Shown piece after piece: positions 8,840 through 17,494 of a stretch of DNA of 64,000 nucleotides. Each line of letters starts with the position of its first letter. Position 1 is the first letter of the stretch. Position numbers and translations under genes: made by a program. A model generated the notes under the pieces. The model ran no database searches, was not told the DNA's origin, and saw only the letters and a program-made list of their open reading frames with translations. This stretch comes from V1-33 sp964523105 (lineage in GTDB: Bacteria; Verrucomicrobiota; Verrucomicrobiia; Verrucomicrobiales; V1-33): NCBI GenBank assembly GCA_964523105.1, contig CAZFZN010000036.1, positions 13,137 through 77,136 on the forward strand, in the 5' to 3' direction.

Positions 8840-9837
8840 GCGGGGATGTCTCCACACTGTCATGGTTTCGCCGGCTGCGTTACCGGCTGGAATACGCGGC
8901 ACTGCGCGCTGCCGTGTGGGTCATTCCCAAACTGCCGCTCCGCCTCGTGCGCTGGACCGGCGGCGTGCTCGGCACCCTGACATGGCTGGGGGATGCGCGC
9001 GGGCGCCGCACCGGCATGGAAAACCTTCGCCAGGCGCCCGGACCCGGACTCTCCGCCGGCCGGCGCCGCCGCATCCTCCGGGCTTCCTACTGCGGTTTTG
9101 CGCGCACGTTTCTGGAGCTTTTCTGGTCGCCGCGCATCCGCCCGGAACAGTGGGACCGCTTCTTCATGATGCAGTATGACACGGAGGCCGCGAAGGAGGC
9201 GGCGGAGAGCAACCGGTGTATTTTCGTCACCGCTCATCTGGCAGGGTTCGAGCTTCTGAATGTGGGCAAGGCCCTCAAGGGCATGGTGTCCATGACCATT
9301 GCCCAGGACTTCAAGAATCCCGCTCTCACCGCGGTGTTTGCCCGGCTGCGCAGTGCGGGCGGCTGTCAGGAATTGATCCCGCAGGAGGGGGCCATGCTGC
9401 GTCTGTTCAGGCATCTCAAGCGCGGCGGCAGCGCGGCGGCGCTGGTGGATTTGAAAGTGAATGTCATCCGCGACGGCATCCCGCTGCGCACTTTCGGCAT
9501 GTGGACGAGTTTCTCCGGACTGCACTGCGTGCTGGCGCAGCGGACGGGACTGCCGGTGGTGCCTTTGATTCCGCTGCCGTCGCCGGACGGGCGGTGCCTC
9601 ATCCGGGTCTGCGCTCCCCTGCAGGTTGGCCCTGACGATTCCATCCCCCTGACCATGCAGCGCTGCTGGTCGGTTTTTGAAGAAGCTATCCGCGCGAGGC
9701 CGGAGCAGTGGCTGTGGATGTACAAACACTGGCGCTATCTTCCCGAAGGTGCTGATCCGGCGGCCTATCCCGGATATGCCCGCAGCCTGCCGGAATTCGA
9801 TCAACTGCTGCGCGAGGACGGTGCGGGCAGCTCCTGA
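8836..9837 (+). CDS. LpxL/HtrB-type lipid A acyltransferase-like protein
   Basis: A 333-residue protein of the lysophospholipid acyltransferase fold, near the size of LpxL/LpxM. The start at 8836 gives a 4-nt ATGA overlap with the preceding gene and was preferred over the longer frame opening at 8683. The catalytic H-x4-E motif is HLAGFE starting at His134. Further blocks are GGSAAALVDLKVN, where LpxL has its second conserved motif, and a C-terminal RARPEQWLWMYKHWRY segment typical of the family. It would add a secondary acyl chain to a lipid A-like molecule at the inner membrane. Acyl donor and acceptor are not predictable. Confidence 0.85.
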   Translation: MSGDVSTLSWFRRLRYRLEYAALRAAVWVIPKLPLRLVRWTGGVLGTLTWLGDARGRRTGMENLRQAPGPGLSAGRRRRILRASYCGFARTFLELFWSPRIRPEQWDRFFMMQYDTEAAKEAAESNRCIFVTAHLAGFELLNVGKALKGMVSMTIAQDFKNPALTAVFARLRSAGGCQELIPQEGAMLRLFRHLKRGGSAAALVDLKVNVIRDGIPLRTFGMWTSFSGLHCVLAQRTGLPVVPLIPLPSPDGRCLIRVCAPLQVGPDDSIPLTMQRCWSVFEEAIRARPEQWLWMYKHWRYLPEGADPAAYPGYARSLPEFDQLLREDGAGSS

Positions 9838-9849
9838 TGCACGGTTTTT

Positions 9850-10770
9850 CTACTGCACCCGGGACGCTCCCTGCTGCTTGAGCCACTCTTCGCGGCGGCG
9901 CACCAGTTCTTCGTACTGTTTGCGCATGGCGGCGATATCGGACTGTTCCTTTTTGAGGAAGGTGTTGTTCATGCCATAGCGTTTCCACGGACCGTCCGGC
10001 ACTTCGGTGTAGGAACAGAAACGCCAGTCGCACAGCGCACCGCTGGTGATGCCGAGGAAATCGCGCACTGCGGGCGAGACATCCAGTCCCGCGCCGTTGT
10101 TCTCGCGGTTCTTGGGCGGCTTCCCGCCGAAGACGTATTCGTGATCGGTAGTGGTGAAGGGACCGCAGTCCTCCCACTGGGCATAGCATGTTTTGTTGCC
10201 GAAACGGATGGCGAGCCAGACGCTCTGGCAAACACTCCGGGCACCGGCGGCTTTCCGCTCTTTGTACCACGGAATCTTTTTCGCGGCTTCGGGATTGGTA
10301 ACATCGTTGAAGGGCAGCGCCACGTAGAACGGATTCAGTCCGGGGGTGAAGCCTTTGGGCCGGAAATCCCAGGTGCGGTTTTCGCGGTTCGGGTCGTCGT
10401 AACCGCCGTAGCGGAGCTGCCACTGGGTGTCCCAGGAACTGGCGTGGTTCGGCGTGGGATTGTTCCCTGAGGGCTGTTCACCGATCCAGAAAATGGTGGT
10501 CGCGATGTTCTTGCGCCACGGGTACTTGGGGGCCACGTCGCGCGGCTGCACCGGTGCATAAACGCGGGGCAGGGGAGCGACCGGCCCGACTGCACCGGTG
10601 GCGCCTTTGGCTGAGGCACTGGCGGCGGGTTTGGCGGCGGTCCCGGATTTGGAGGCGGAGCCGGACTTGCCGGCGGCACTCTTGCTTTTGGAAGCGGATT
10701 GCGCGGCCGCCGGGAGAACGGCGCAGCAGAAGGCAAACGTGAGGGTGAGGGCTGTGAGGGTCGCTCGCAT
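9850..10770 (-). CDS. secreted protein of unknown function with a Ser/Ala/Lys-rich linker
   Basis: A 306-residue protein from the ATG at 10770, giving a signal peptide ending near AVLPAAAQ. It is followed by about 45 residues of low-complexity Ser/Ala/Lys/Gly sequence and then a compact domain with several Trp and Cys residues (KTCYAQWEDCGPF, GALCDWRFCSYTEVP). The cysteines suggest disulfides outside the cytoplasm. The C-terminus is charged and helical (IAAMRKQYEELVRRREEWL). I do not recognise the family. The gene ends 12 nt from the convergent acyltransferase gene. Confidence 0.75.
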   Translation of the reverse strand: MRATLTALTLTFAFCCAVLPAAAQSASKSKSAAGKSGSASKSGTAAKPAASASAKGATGAVGPVAPLPRVYAPVQPRDVAPKYPWRKNIATTIFWIGEQPSGNNPTPNHASSWDTQWQLRYGGYDDPNRENRTWDFRPKGFTPGLNPFYVALPFNDVTNPEAAKKIPWYKERKAAGARSVCQSVWLAIRFGNKTCYAQWEDCGPFTTTDHEYVFGGKPPKNRENNGAGLDVSPAVRDFLGITSGALCDWRFCSYTEVPDGPWKRYGMNNTFLKKEQSDIAAMRKQYEELVRRREEWLKQQGASRVQ

Positions 10771-10865
10771 TTCGGAGAACAGTTCGAACAGGAGTGGCCG
10801 GCGCAGGGCACCGAAGGGCCGTGAGCATAAGGGAGTCACCCCGGCAGGCAAGAGAAAGATGCCGG

Positions 10866-12401
10866 CTACAGGCGGCGCCAGTCGCGCCCGTCCTGCTCAA
10901 GCATGGCGTCGGCGGCCGCCGGCCCCCATGATCCGGCGGGGTACTCGTGCATGGGAGGCGGCTCCGGGCTCCCGTGCCATGCCTGCTCGATCCGGTCGAT
11001 GTAGCGCCAGGCGTATTCCACCTCGTCGCGCCGGGCGAAGAGGGTGGCATCGCCGCTCATGGCGTCGAGCAGCAGGCGCTCATACGCTTCCGGACTGCTC
11101 TTCCCAAAGCTGTTGGCGTAATGGAAGTCCATCTTGACGCGCTCGGTCACGGCAGCGGGTCCCGGCTTTTTCACCTGCATGCGCAGGCTGATGCCTTCAT
11201 CCGGCTGGATGCGGATGACGAGCACGTTGGCCGGGTCGTCGGCGGTGCCGCGGTTGAACAGCACATGCGGCGGGCGTTTGAAGTGAATGCTGATTTCCGT
11301 GGCCTTCTTGGGAAGCTGCTTGCCGACGCGCAGATAAAACGGCACGCCCTCCCAGCGCCAGTTGTCGATGTTGATGCGCAGGGCGGCGTAGGCTTCGGTC
11401 ATGGAATCCGGGGCGATCCGGTCCTCCTGACGATAACCGGGAACGACTTTCCCGCCCGCAGTGCCTGAAGTGTACTGCGCGCGGACCACGTTGGCCGCCA
11501 CATCGGCGGCGTCCCTGAACTGCCGGAGACTCTTGAGCACTTTCACCTTCTCATCGCGAATGCCGTCCGCGGTCAGATCCGCCGGCGGCTCCATGGCCAC
11601 CAGCATCACCAGTTGCAGCAGGTGATTCTGCACCATGTCACGCAGACAGCCGGCCTTGTCGTAATAGCCGCCGCGGCCGCCCTCCATGCCGAGATTCTCC
11701 GCACAGGTGATCTGCACATGATCGATGTAGCGGCTGTTCCACACCGGTTCGAATATGGCGTTGCCGAATCGCAGCACCATGATGTTCTGCGCGGTTTCCT
11801 TGCCGAGATAGTGGTCGATGCGGTAGGTGTCCACTTCGTCGAAGGTCGCGTTCGCCGCGTCATTGAGCGACTGCGCCGTGCTCAAGTCGGTGCCGAACGG
11901 CTTTTCGATGACCACGCGCGACCACTTGCCGGGTTTCGGCTGATTGAGGCCTGCATTGGCCAGCTGGCGGAGCACCACGGGGAAATACTCAGGCGCCGTG
12001 CTGAGATAAAAGAGACGGTTTCCTCCCGCACCCTGCGCGTCGAGATCATCCAGCAGCTGCGCCAGCCGTGCGTAGCCGCTGTCGTCCTCGAATTCGCTCT
12101 GATGATAAAAAACACCCTGACTGAAGACGGACCAAAGCCGGTCATCGTGACCGCGGCGTGAGACCTTGCGGTTCATCACCGCCAGTTCTTCGCGAAAGGA
12201 TTCATCCGACTTTTCCCGCCGCGCAAATCCCACGACTTTCAGCGTCGGCGGCAGTTCGCCTTCCGCGGCCAGATTATAAAGCGCCGGGATCAGTTTCCGT
12301 CCGGTCAGGTCGCCACTGGCGCCGAAAATCACCACAGTGCAGGGCTCGGGGCGGGTGCGCGTGGTGAGGTCTTCGCGGAATGGATTGGTGACTTCCTGCA
12401 T
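10866..12401 (-). CDS. zwf: glucose-6-phosphate 1-dehydrogenase
   Basis: A 511-residue protein, the normal G6PD length. The NADP-binding motif GASGDL is at residues 27-32 and the active-site motif RIDHYLGKE lies near residue 195. Further blocks are VIEKPFGTD, VQITCAENLGMEGGRGGYYDKAG and LRVGKQLPKKATEI. The enzyme oxidises glucose-6-phosphate to 6-phosphogluconolactone with NADP in the oxidative pentose phosphate or Entner-Doudoroff route. The ATG at 12401 was chosen; a GTG at 12425 is also in frame. No pgl or gnd gene is adjacent, so it appears to be a single-gene unit. Confidence 0.97.
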   Translation of the reverse strand: MQEVTNPFREDLTTRTRPEPCTVVIFGASGDLTGRKLIPALYNLAAEGELPPTLKVVGFARREKSDESFREELAVMNRKVSRRGHDDRLWSVFSQGVFYHQSEFEDDSGYARLAQLLDDLDAQGAGGNRLFYLSTAPEYFPVVLRQLANAGLNQPKPGKWSRVVIEKPFGTDLSTAQSLNDAANATFDEVDTYRIDHYLGKETAQNIMVLRFGNAIFEPVWNSRYIDHVQITCAENLGMEGGRGGYYDKAGCLRDMVQNHLLQLVMLVAMEPPADLTADGIRDEKVKVLKSLRQFRDAADVAANVVRAQYTSGTAGGKVVPGYRQEDRIAPDSMTEAYAALRINIDNWRWEGVPFYLRVGKQLPKKATEISIHFKRPPHVLFNRGTADDPANVLVIRIQPDEGISLRMQVKKPGPAAVTERVKMDFHYANSFGKSSPEAYERLLLDAMSGDATLFARRDEVEYAWRYIDRIEQAWHGSPEPPPMHEYPAGSWGPAAADAMLEQDGRDWRRL

Positions 12402-12615
12402 GGGGATGAATTCTGAATGCAGCACGCGGAATGCCGGACGCTGCGCCGTGAGTCGTGTGCCCTGTCCGCAGCGGCGGCTGATGCAAGCGGCACTTGCCGC
12501 TCAGCGCCAGCGTGGTCCGGGCGCCGCCGTGATGCGGCATGGACTCAGGGGGAAAATTATTCCGCAATTCCGCCGCCGCATGGCGCTGTGGACAAGTGCA
12601 ACCACCATCCCATCC

Positions 12616-13788
12616 ATGAAGTCTCTGATTTTTGCCTGCGCCCTTCCGCTGCTCTCCTCACTCGCCGTCGCTCAGGATGCAGCCGTTCCGAAAGACGCCT
12701 CCGCCGCTGCGGAGGCACCTGCGGAAAAATCGGAAAAAGCCGCTCCCGCCGCATGGCTCGGCATCATGCTGGAGGAAAATGACGGAGCGGTCCGCGTCGG
12801 CGGCGTGATGGACGGCAGTCCCGCGGCCAAAGCCGGCCTGCAAAGCGGGGACGTGATTCTGGGGCTCGACAAAATTGAAGCTCCCGGGCGGATGGCCGCC
12901 GTCATCGAATCCATCCGCGAGCGCAGTCCCGGAGACACTGTGGCGCTCCGGTTCCGTCGCGGTGAGAGTGAAAAGACGGTGGAAATCCAGCTCGCGGCAC
13001 GCCCGAATCTCGAAGCGGAATTCCGCGGTGCGTTTGAGCGGGCGGAAACTCGCCAGGAGCCTGCCGGCGAAGCTGACAAAGCCTTGAAGAAGGCCGCCAA
13101 AGAGCAGGCCAAACTGCGCAAGAAGCTCGAAGCCGGGGCCGCAGAGAAAAAAGACGGCGACCGCGGGAAGAAAGAGCACGGCGCGGAGGCGCCCGGGGAA
13201 GCCGCTGCAAAGCAGGACAAAGAGCGCGGCAAAGCGCCTGCCGCCGGCAAAGCGTCGCGCGCCAGGGAACTTGCGGCCGCCAGGGAGAAGCTGCGCGCTG
13301 CCGCTGAAGAGAGTGCCGCCCGGCACCGGGCCGCCCGCGAAGAGATACAAAAGCACATGAAGGAATTCATGCGGATGCAGCACGAACACGGGAAGCTTTC
13401 CGCTCCCGGAAAACCCGGAGGCGGGCCGCCCTGGCCCCTGCTGCGCTACTACATGGAGCAGCAAAAGTTCGGCGCGCCTGACAAAACTTTCCCCGGTGGG
13501 CGGCTGGAAATGAAACAGGCCCTGCCGAACGCGTGGCAGCACCAGCAGGATGCCGTGTGGAAACAGGTCGAGCAATCCATCGGCCGCGCGCTCAAGGATT
13601 CCGGACTTGCACCTGACGTCATCGAAAAGGTGATGCAGGCCGTGGCCTCCGCGCGCCACCAGGGCGGTGAAGCCGACTCCAGGCGCGCCAAATTGAAAGC
13701 CGAAGCGGCGCGACTCGACAAGGAGATGCAGGCCCTCAAAGAAAAAGCCGGCAGAATCCGGGAGGAGCTGGAGAAGTCAGGCGAGTAG
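12616..13788 (+). CDS. secreted PDZ-domain protein with long charged coiled-coil region
   Basis: A 390-residue protein with a signal peptide (MKSLIFACALPLLSSLAVAQ). A PDZ domain spans about residues 45-135 (WLGIMLEEND, GSPAAKAGLQSGDVILGLD, SPGDTVALRFRRG), of the HtrA/DegS type. After it come about 250 residues rich in Lys, Ala and Glu, predicted coiled coil, with no protease domain, so it is probably a scaffold or regulator in the periplasm. It is divergent from zwf, with 214 bp between the two starts. The codon-3 GC richness produces long antisense shadow frames. Confidence 0.85.
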   Translation: MKSLIFACALPLLSSLAVAQDAAVPKDASAAAEAPAEKSEKAAPAAWLGIMLEENDGAVRVGGVMDGSPAAKAGLQSGDVILGLDKIEAPGRMAAVIESIRERSPGDTVALRFRRGESEKTVEIQLAARPNLEAEFRGAFERAETRQEPAGEADKALKKAAKEQAKLRKKLEAGAAEKKDGDRGKKEHGAEAPGEAAAKQDKERGKAPAAGKASRARELAAAREKLRAAAEESAARHRAAREEIQKHMKEFMRMQHEHGKLSAPGKPGGGPPWPLLRYYMEQQKFGAPDKTFPGGRLEMKQALPNAWQHQQDAVWKQVEQSIGRALKDSGLAPDVIEKVMQAVASARHQGGEADSRRAKLKAEAARLDKEMQALKEKAGRIREELEKSGE

Positions 13789-13863
13789 CCATTCCAGCAG
13801 CCGGGACGGCGCAAAGTTTTGGAGCAATCCGGACTTCGCGGATTTGCCAGGGGCGCATTGCGG

Positions 13864-15138
13864 TCAGTTGTCCTCACGGAAGGCCCAGCCGTTTTCCAGC
13901 ACTTCGTCGATCTGCACCTGCTGCCGGTTTTCGCTGCCGGGTGGATAGCTGATGCGCACGACGGCGAAACAACTGCTCGAGCCGGCCTCCTGCGGCACCG
14001 GCTTGAGAAAGCGCCGCAGACTGACGTCCGCCGGCGAATCCTTCTTCGCATAGCCGCTGAGAAAGTGGTTGGAGTCCGTGTCGCGAAGCAGGTAGCAGTG
14101 GTGGCTGGTGTGGTCGGAGAAGACGCCGTCCCAGTACTCTGTGCGCGGGCTGCGCTCCACCACGACGCGCATCAGCACCGGCGTGCGGGGCATGGTCTCC
14201 CGCAGTTCCTCCCAGGTCATTTCGCTGTAGCCGGTGAAGCTTTCCCAGTCGGCGAGGAAGCCGTCGCCGTGGCGCTCCAGGGTGAGCGGCCGCGTCCCGC
14301 CGCTGGGTAACTGCAGATTGATCACGATGAAGTCGCCCTCCACGGCGGACGCATCAACGGCCTCGAACCGGTTGTTGATCTCCATGGGACGCCACTCCCG
14401 CGGCCCCGTGTGCCAGGCGCGGATCTTCGGCTCCACCCGTTCGCGGTCCCGCACCAGCGGCAGCAGTTCCTCGACGCTCGCCGCCGCGACAAACTTCCGC
14501 ACCGCCTCCGCCAGGGCCGGGCCGTAACTGGAGAAATGCCGCGACTCGAGCTTTTCCTTTCCGTCGCTGGCGGGTGTCAGGGCCGCGGGTTCCTGCTGGG
14601 CGAGGCCCGGGCTGCGCAGCGGCTCGCCTTTCGGATACCAGACCTTCCATGCCAGATACCCAATCACTCCCAGCAGGAGCAGGATAGCGATCACCAGTCC
14701 GGTTGTCAGGGTCCTGGCAAACTCTGAGCTGCCGGAACGCGTTCTGCGCCGTCGCCGCCGCCGGCGCTCGCTGTCGTCGAATTCCGGCACCGCCTCCTCG
14801 CGCGCGGCGCGCCGGTGCCTCCGGCGGTTCGGATCGCGCTGCATTTCCGGATCCGCCGTGGAGTGGAGCCGGTCCTTGAAGTTCAGTTCCCCGCCGATTT
14901 GCCGGCGGCCCACCTCCCATTCCTCGCGCCCGCGCAGATTCGTCATGTCCTCGCTGACCCGCGCTACGGGAATCTGCCGCTGTTCGGCGGCTTCCTGAAT
15001 GACCGGCGCATCCTTCGGCACGCGGACTTTGGTGCGGCAGTGCGGGCAAATGACGTGTTTGCCGGCCATGGCCGGCGCGAGCTTGATGACGCGGCGGCAG
15101 GCCCGGCAGGTCATGACCAGCCATTCATATTGATCCAT
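13864..15138 (-). CDS. zinc-ribbon, single-pass membrane protein of unknown function
   Basis: A 424-residue protein from the ATG at 15138. The N-terminus carries a zinc ribbon (CRAC at about residues 11-14 and CPHC about 18 residues later). It is followed by a basic, Arg-rich linker (RRRRRRRTRS), one membrane helix (TTGLVIAILLLLGVIGYLAW) and a roughly 240-residue extracytoplasmic domain containing WESFTGYSEMTWEELRETMP. Zinc ribbon plus one helix plus an unknown domain is common among verrucomicrobial and planctomycete proteins, but no function is established. An upstream in-frame start at 15228 would add an unlikely leader. Confidence 0.8.
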   Translation of the reverse strand: MDQYEWLVMTCRACRRVIKLAPAMAGKHVICPHCRTKVRVPKDAPVIQEAAEQRQIPVARVSEDMTNLRGREEWEVGRRQIGGELNFKDRLHSTADPEMQRDPNRRRHRRAAREEAVPEFDDSERRRRRRRRTRSGSSEFARTLTTGLVIAILLLLGVIGYLAWKVWYPKGEPLRSPGLAQQEPAALTPASDGKEKLESRHFSSYGPALAEAVRKFVAAASVEELLPLVRDRERVEPKIRAWHTGPREWRPMEINNRFEAVDASAVEGDFIVINLQLPSGGTRPLTLERHGDGFLADWESFTGYSEMTWEELRETMPRTPVLMRVVVERSPRTEYWDGVFSDHTSHHCYLLRDTDSNHFLSGYAKKDSPADVSLRRFLKPVPQEAGSSSCFAVVRISYPPGSENRQQVQIDEVLENGWAFREDN

Positions 15139-15232
15139 GAGAAATTCTGGAGGGGAGGAAGTGGCCCGATGGTGGAATCGGCTCCCGTCATTGCAAACCG
15201 AAATCCCTTCGCCGCGTCGCGGGCGCATTTCC

Positions 15233-16171
15233 TCACGCCGCCTGCATCAGACCGCGCAGATAGCCCGCGGCGAAGAGACGGCCCAGCATTTCATAGCCGG
15301 GCGTTTCGTTGCTCTCACCGGCCATGCTGGGAGCGTGGTCGGGGCGCACGGTGCCGCGATAGTCGATGGACTTGAGGGCGCGAAACACCGCCGGCATGTC
15401 GATCCCGCCGTTGTCGTGCCATGTTTCCGTGAAGTGCCCGGCGGTGCCGCGCACGTTTCTCGCGTGCACAAAAAAAATCCGCTCCGCGAGAGCGCGGATG
15501 CCGGCCAAAACGTCCTCGCCCGCCGGATAGAGCGACCCGACACAGTAGCAAATGCCGTTCGACGGCGAAGGCGCGAGTTCCGTCACCCGGCGCAGCGCAG
15601 CGTTGCTGTAAAGGATGCGCTCCTGGCCGAGCAGCGACGGCAGCGGCGGATCGTCAGGATGCAGCGCCAGCCGGATGCCGGCATCCTCGGCAACCGGAAG
15701 CACGGCATTCAAAAACCGCTCGAGGTTGTCCCACAACTGCGCCGCGGGCGTGGGCTGCGGCGGTTTGCCGTCCGCGTCGGTCACATTCTGCCCGACTTGT
15801 GCCAGATTGAATTCCGTGACGCGGGAACCGCCGCGCTCCCGGACTTCGCAACTGGTGCGCTGCCAGTCCTCGTCCGGCATCCAGTTGTAACAGAGCACCT
15901 CCATTTCCTGCTCGGCCATGAGCCGGATGAGTGTCTTGAAATCCTCCGTCTGCTGTTCCCAGCCCGGCAGCCGGTGCACCATTTTCAAATGCGGCACCTT
16001 CCGTTCCAGGTGCGTCAGCTTCATGCCCTGCGTCTCCACCATTTTTCTGGCGGAAACGAAGGCGCTGCGGTCCAGGCCGGGAAAGGTGAGGACGATGTCG
16101 CTGACCCCGGTCTGGGCGGCCCACAGGAGATTCCGTTCGTTGAACGGATTGACGATCATGGAGAGTCTCAT
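15233..16171 (-). CDS. uxuA: mannonate dehydratase
   Basis: A 312-residue TIM-barrel protein of the UxuA family, shorter than the roughly 390-residue enterobacterial enzyme but like many bacterial homologues. Key blocks are CYNWMPDEDWQ, LALHPDDPPLP (metal/substrate His and Asp), FFVHARNVRGT and RPDHAPSM near the C-terminus. It dehydrates D-mannonate to 2-keto-3-deoxygluconate in glucuronate breakdown. No uxaC, uxuB or kdgK is nearby, so the rest of the pathway must be elsewhere. An A8 run near 15471 lies inside the gene, and the frame is intact across it. Confidence 0.9.
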   Translation of the reverse strand: MRLSMIVNPFNERNLLWAAQTGVSDIVLTFPGLDRSAFVSARKMVETQGMKLTHLERKVPHLKMVHRLPGWEQQTEDFKTLIRLMAEQEMEVLCYNWMPDEDWQRTSCEVRERGGSRVTEFNLAQVGQNVTDADGKPPQPTPAAQLWDNLERFLNAVLPVAEDAGIRLALHPDDPPLPSLLGQERILYSNAALRRVTELAPSPSNGICYCVGSLYPAGEDVLAGIRALAERIFFVHARNVRGTAGHFTETWHDNGGIDMPAVFRALKSIDYRGTVRPDHAPSMAGESNETPGYEMLGRLFAAGYLRGLMQAA

Positions 16172-16183
16172 GCCGTGATTCGA

Positions 16184-16813
16184 TCAGAGCGCATAGCTCA
16201 CCGCTCCGGTGTCGCTGATTTTGATTTTCTTCTGCGCGGCCAGTTTGTTCACGATGGCCTGCACTTCGGATTCGGGGAGTTCCCTGCCAAAGTAGGCATG
16301 AATGGTGGAGAGCAGCGTCTTCGTTTTGGCCGGGCGGTTTCCTGCGTGTTTGGTCAGCTTTTCAAGGATGGCGGAAACGCGGCCCTCGAGCGTCGGCGGC
16401 GTGGGCGTCCTGACAGTGTTCTGCATCACCGGCCCAGCGGACTTGAAAATGGGAACGGCGTCGAAGCTCTCGTGCCGGGTCACGCGAATGCCGTGGCTGG
16501 TCAGGTGCTCAATGACAGCGTCAAAGCCCTTGTCCTTCGAGATGATGTGATACACCGCTTTGGGCTGCGTGGCGCAGCGTCCGCCGAGTTCGCAGGAGAG
16601 GACGAAATCGAGGGCATTCTTGCCCGATGCTTTGGTCTCCACGAGCCGCACCTGGCCGGCGTGGTCGAGCAGCGCTTTGGTCAGTTCGACCGGCAGCGAG
16701 TTCTGCCGGCTGCCGAGGACGAGAGTGACGGTTGCCGGCTTCCCGGCGATCAGCGGGAGCTTCACGTTTTGCACGTTTTCGTAATCCACGTAGATGTGGT
16801 GCAGGGTGTCCAT
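16184..16813 (-). CDS. NYN/PIN-like domain protein
   Basis: A 209-residue protein from the ATG at 16813 (MDTLHHIYVDYENVQN). The opening YVDYENVQ is the first acidic motif of NYN (PIN-superfamily) nucleases. Later acidic positions occur in ALDFVLSCELGG and IISKDKGFDAVIEHL, consistent with the fold. The C-terminal 70 residues (LEKLTKHAGNRPAKTKTLLS onward) look like a small winged-helix or OST-HTH-like RNA-binding unit. A role in RNA processing is inferred. A longer in-frame start at 16852 is possible. It lies 12 nt from the uxuA start on the same strand. Confidence 0.78.
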   Translation of the reverse strand: MDTLHHIYVDYENVQNVKLPLIAGKPATVTLVLGSRQNSLPVELTKALLDHAGQVRLVETKASGKNALDFVLSCELGGRCATQPKAVYHIISKDKGFDAVIEHLTSHGIRVTRHESFDAVPIFKSAGPVMQNTVRTPTPPTLEGRVSAILEKLTKHAGNRPAKTKTLLSTIHAYFGRELPESEVQAIVNKLAAQKKIKISDTGAVSYAL

Positions 16814-16821
16814 GTTCGCTC

Positions 16822-17230
16822 TCAATCTAGCATCGAAGCATGCCGTGTCCACGTTTCCATTTCCCCGAGGCCCCTGATGGCGGCTTTGCCGCGCGGCTCG
16901 AGCCGGAAGGCATCGCCGGGCAGCGTTGATTTCTTGAAGTGCGGCGTTGAGGCGCCGCGCGAGCCGGGCGCCGGCCTGCGTGCAGGTTTTGCCGCGCCCC
17001 GGCGCCGCTGCCCGCCGTGCCTCACCTCGTGGCCCGTGCGTTGGAGCCGGCGTGCCGGCATCTGCCGGTTTGCCGCATCGTCCTCCACCACCCGGAGCAG
17101 GCTTTTGATCGCTGCGAATCCGGCGGACTCCGGGGCGGCGGGCACCACATAACGGATCCCGGGCCTATCTTTTCAAAGTCCGCACGCAGATGTGTGAGGC
17201 TGCGGTCCTCCGCCGGCTGCGCGTCTTCCT
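16822..17230 (-). pseudogene. possible frameshifted gene remnant, family not recognised
   Basis: This covers most of the 680-bp gap between the NYN gene and the lectin-like gene. Two minus-strand frames each contain a stretch that reads like real protein: KPLKHIPGYAEMPMEEDAQ continuing to LTHLRADFEKIG in one frame, then RYVVPAAPESAGFAAIKSLL and RVVEDDAANRQMPARRLQ in another. They join at about 17155-17165, as if one indel split a coding sequence. No start, full domain or known family can be assigned. It may instead be chance in GC-rich DNA. Confidence 0.3.
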
Positions 17231-17436
17231 CCATCGGCATCTCCGCATAGCCGGGAATATGCTTCAGCGGCTTTGGCAGGTCGTGACAGAGGCGCGGGAA
17301 ACCTGAAGTTTGCGGCGCGGCGGGCATGGCACGGAGTGCTGCCATTCCATTCCAGCCCGGGGGGGCGGAAGGCGAGAGCTTTTCTGCCGGCCGGGCGGGG
17401 AAGCCGGGTGCCGGGTTGTTGGCTGGCAGCGCCGGG

Positions 17437-17490
17437 GCGCTTGACGCCAGTGCCGCGCTTGACGCCTGTGCCGCGCTTGGTGCTATAAGA
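17437..17490 (+). promoter_or_regulatory. 18-bp tandem repeats ending in a TATAAG box
   Basis: Three consecutive 18-bp units start with GCGCTTG: 17437-17454, 17455-17472 and a degenerate third at 17473-17490. The first two differ at one base and each contains TTGACG, a good -35 hexamer. The third contains TATAAG at 17484-17489. The TTGACG of unit two is 19 bp from TATAAG, and the start codon of the lectin-like gene is 5 bp beyond the array. It is probably the promoter, with repeats that could serve as an operator; the regulator is unknown. Confidence 0.5.
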
Positions 17491-17494
17491 GGGG

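Noticed and set aside
15460..15480. Frameshift at the A8 run in uxuA
   Set aside because: The frame reads through with conserved motifs on both sides.
15137..17152. Plus-strand frame of 671 codons covering uxuA and the NYN gene
   Set aside because: It is antisense to two recognisable minus-strand genes and its product is Arg/His/Ala-rich without domains; a shadow of GC-rich coding DNA.
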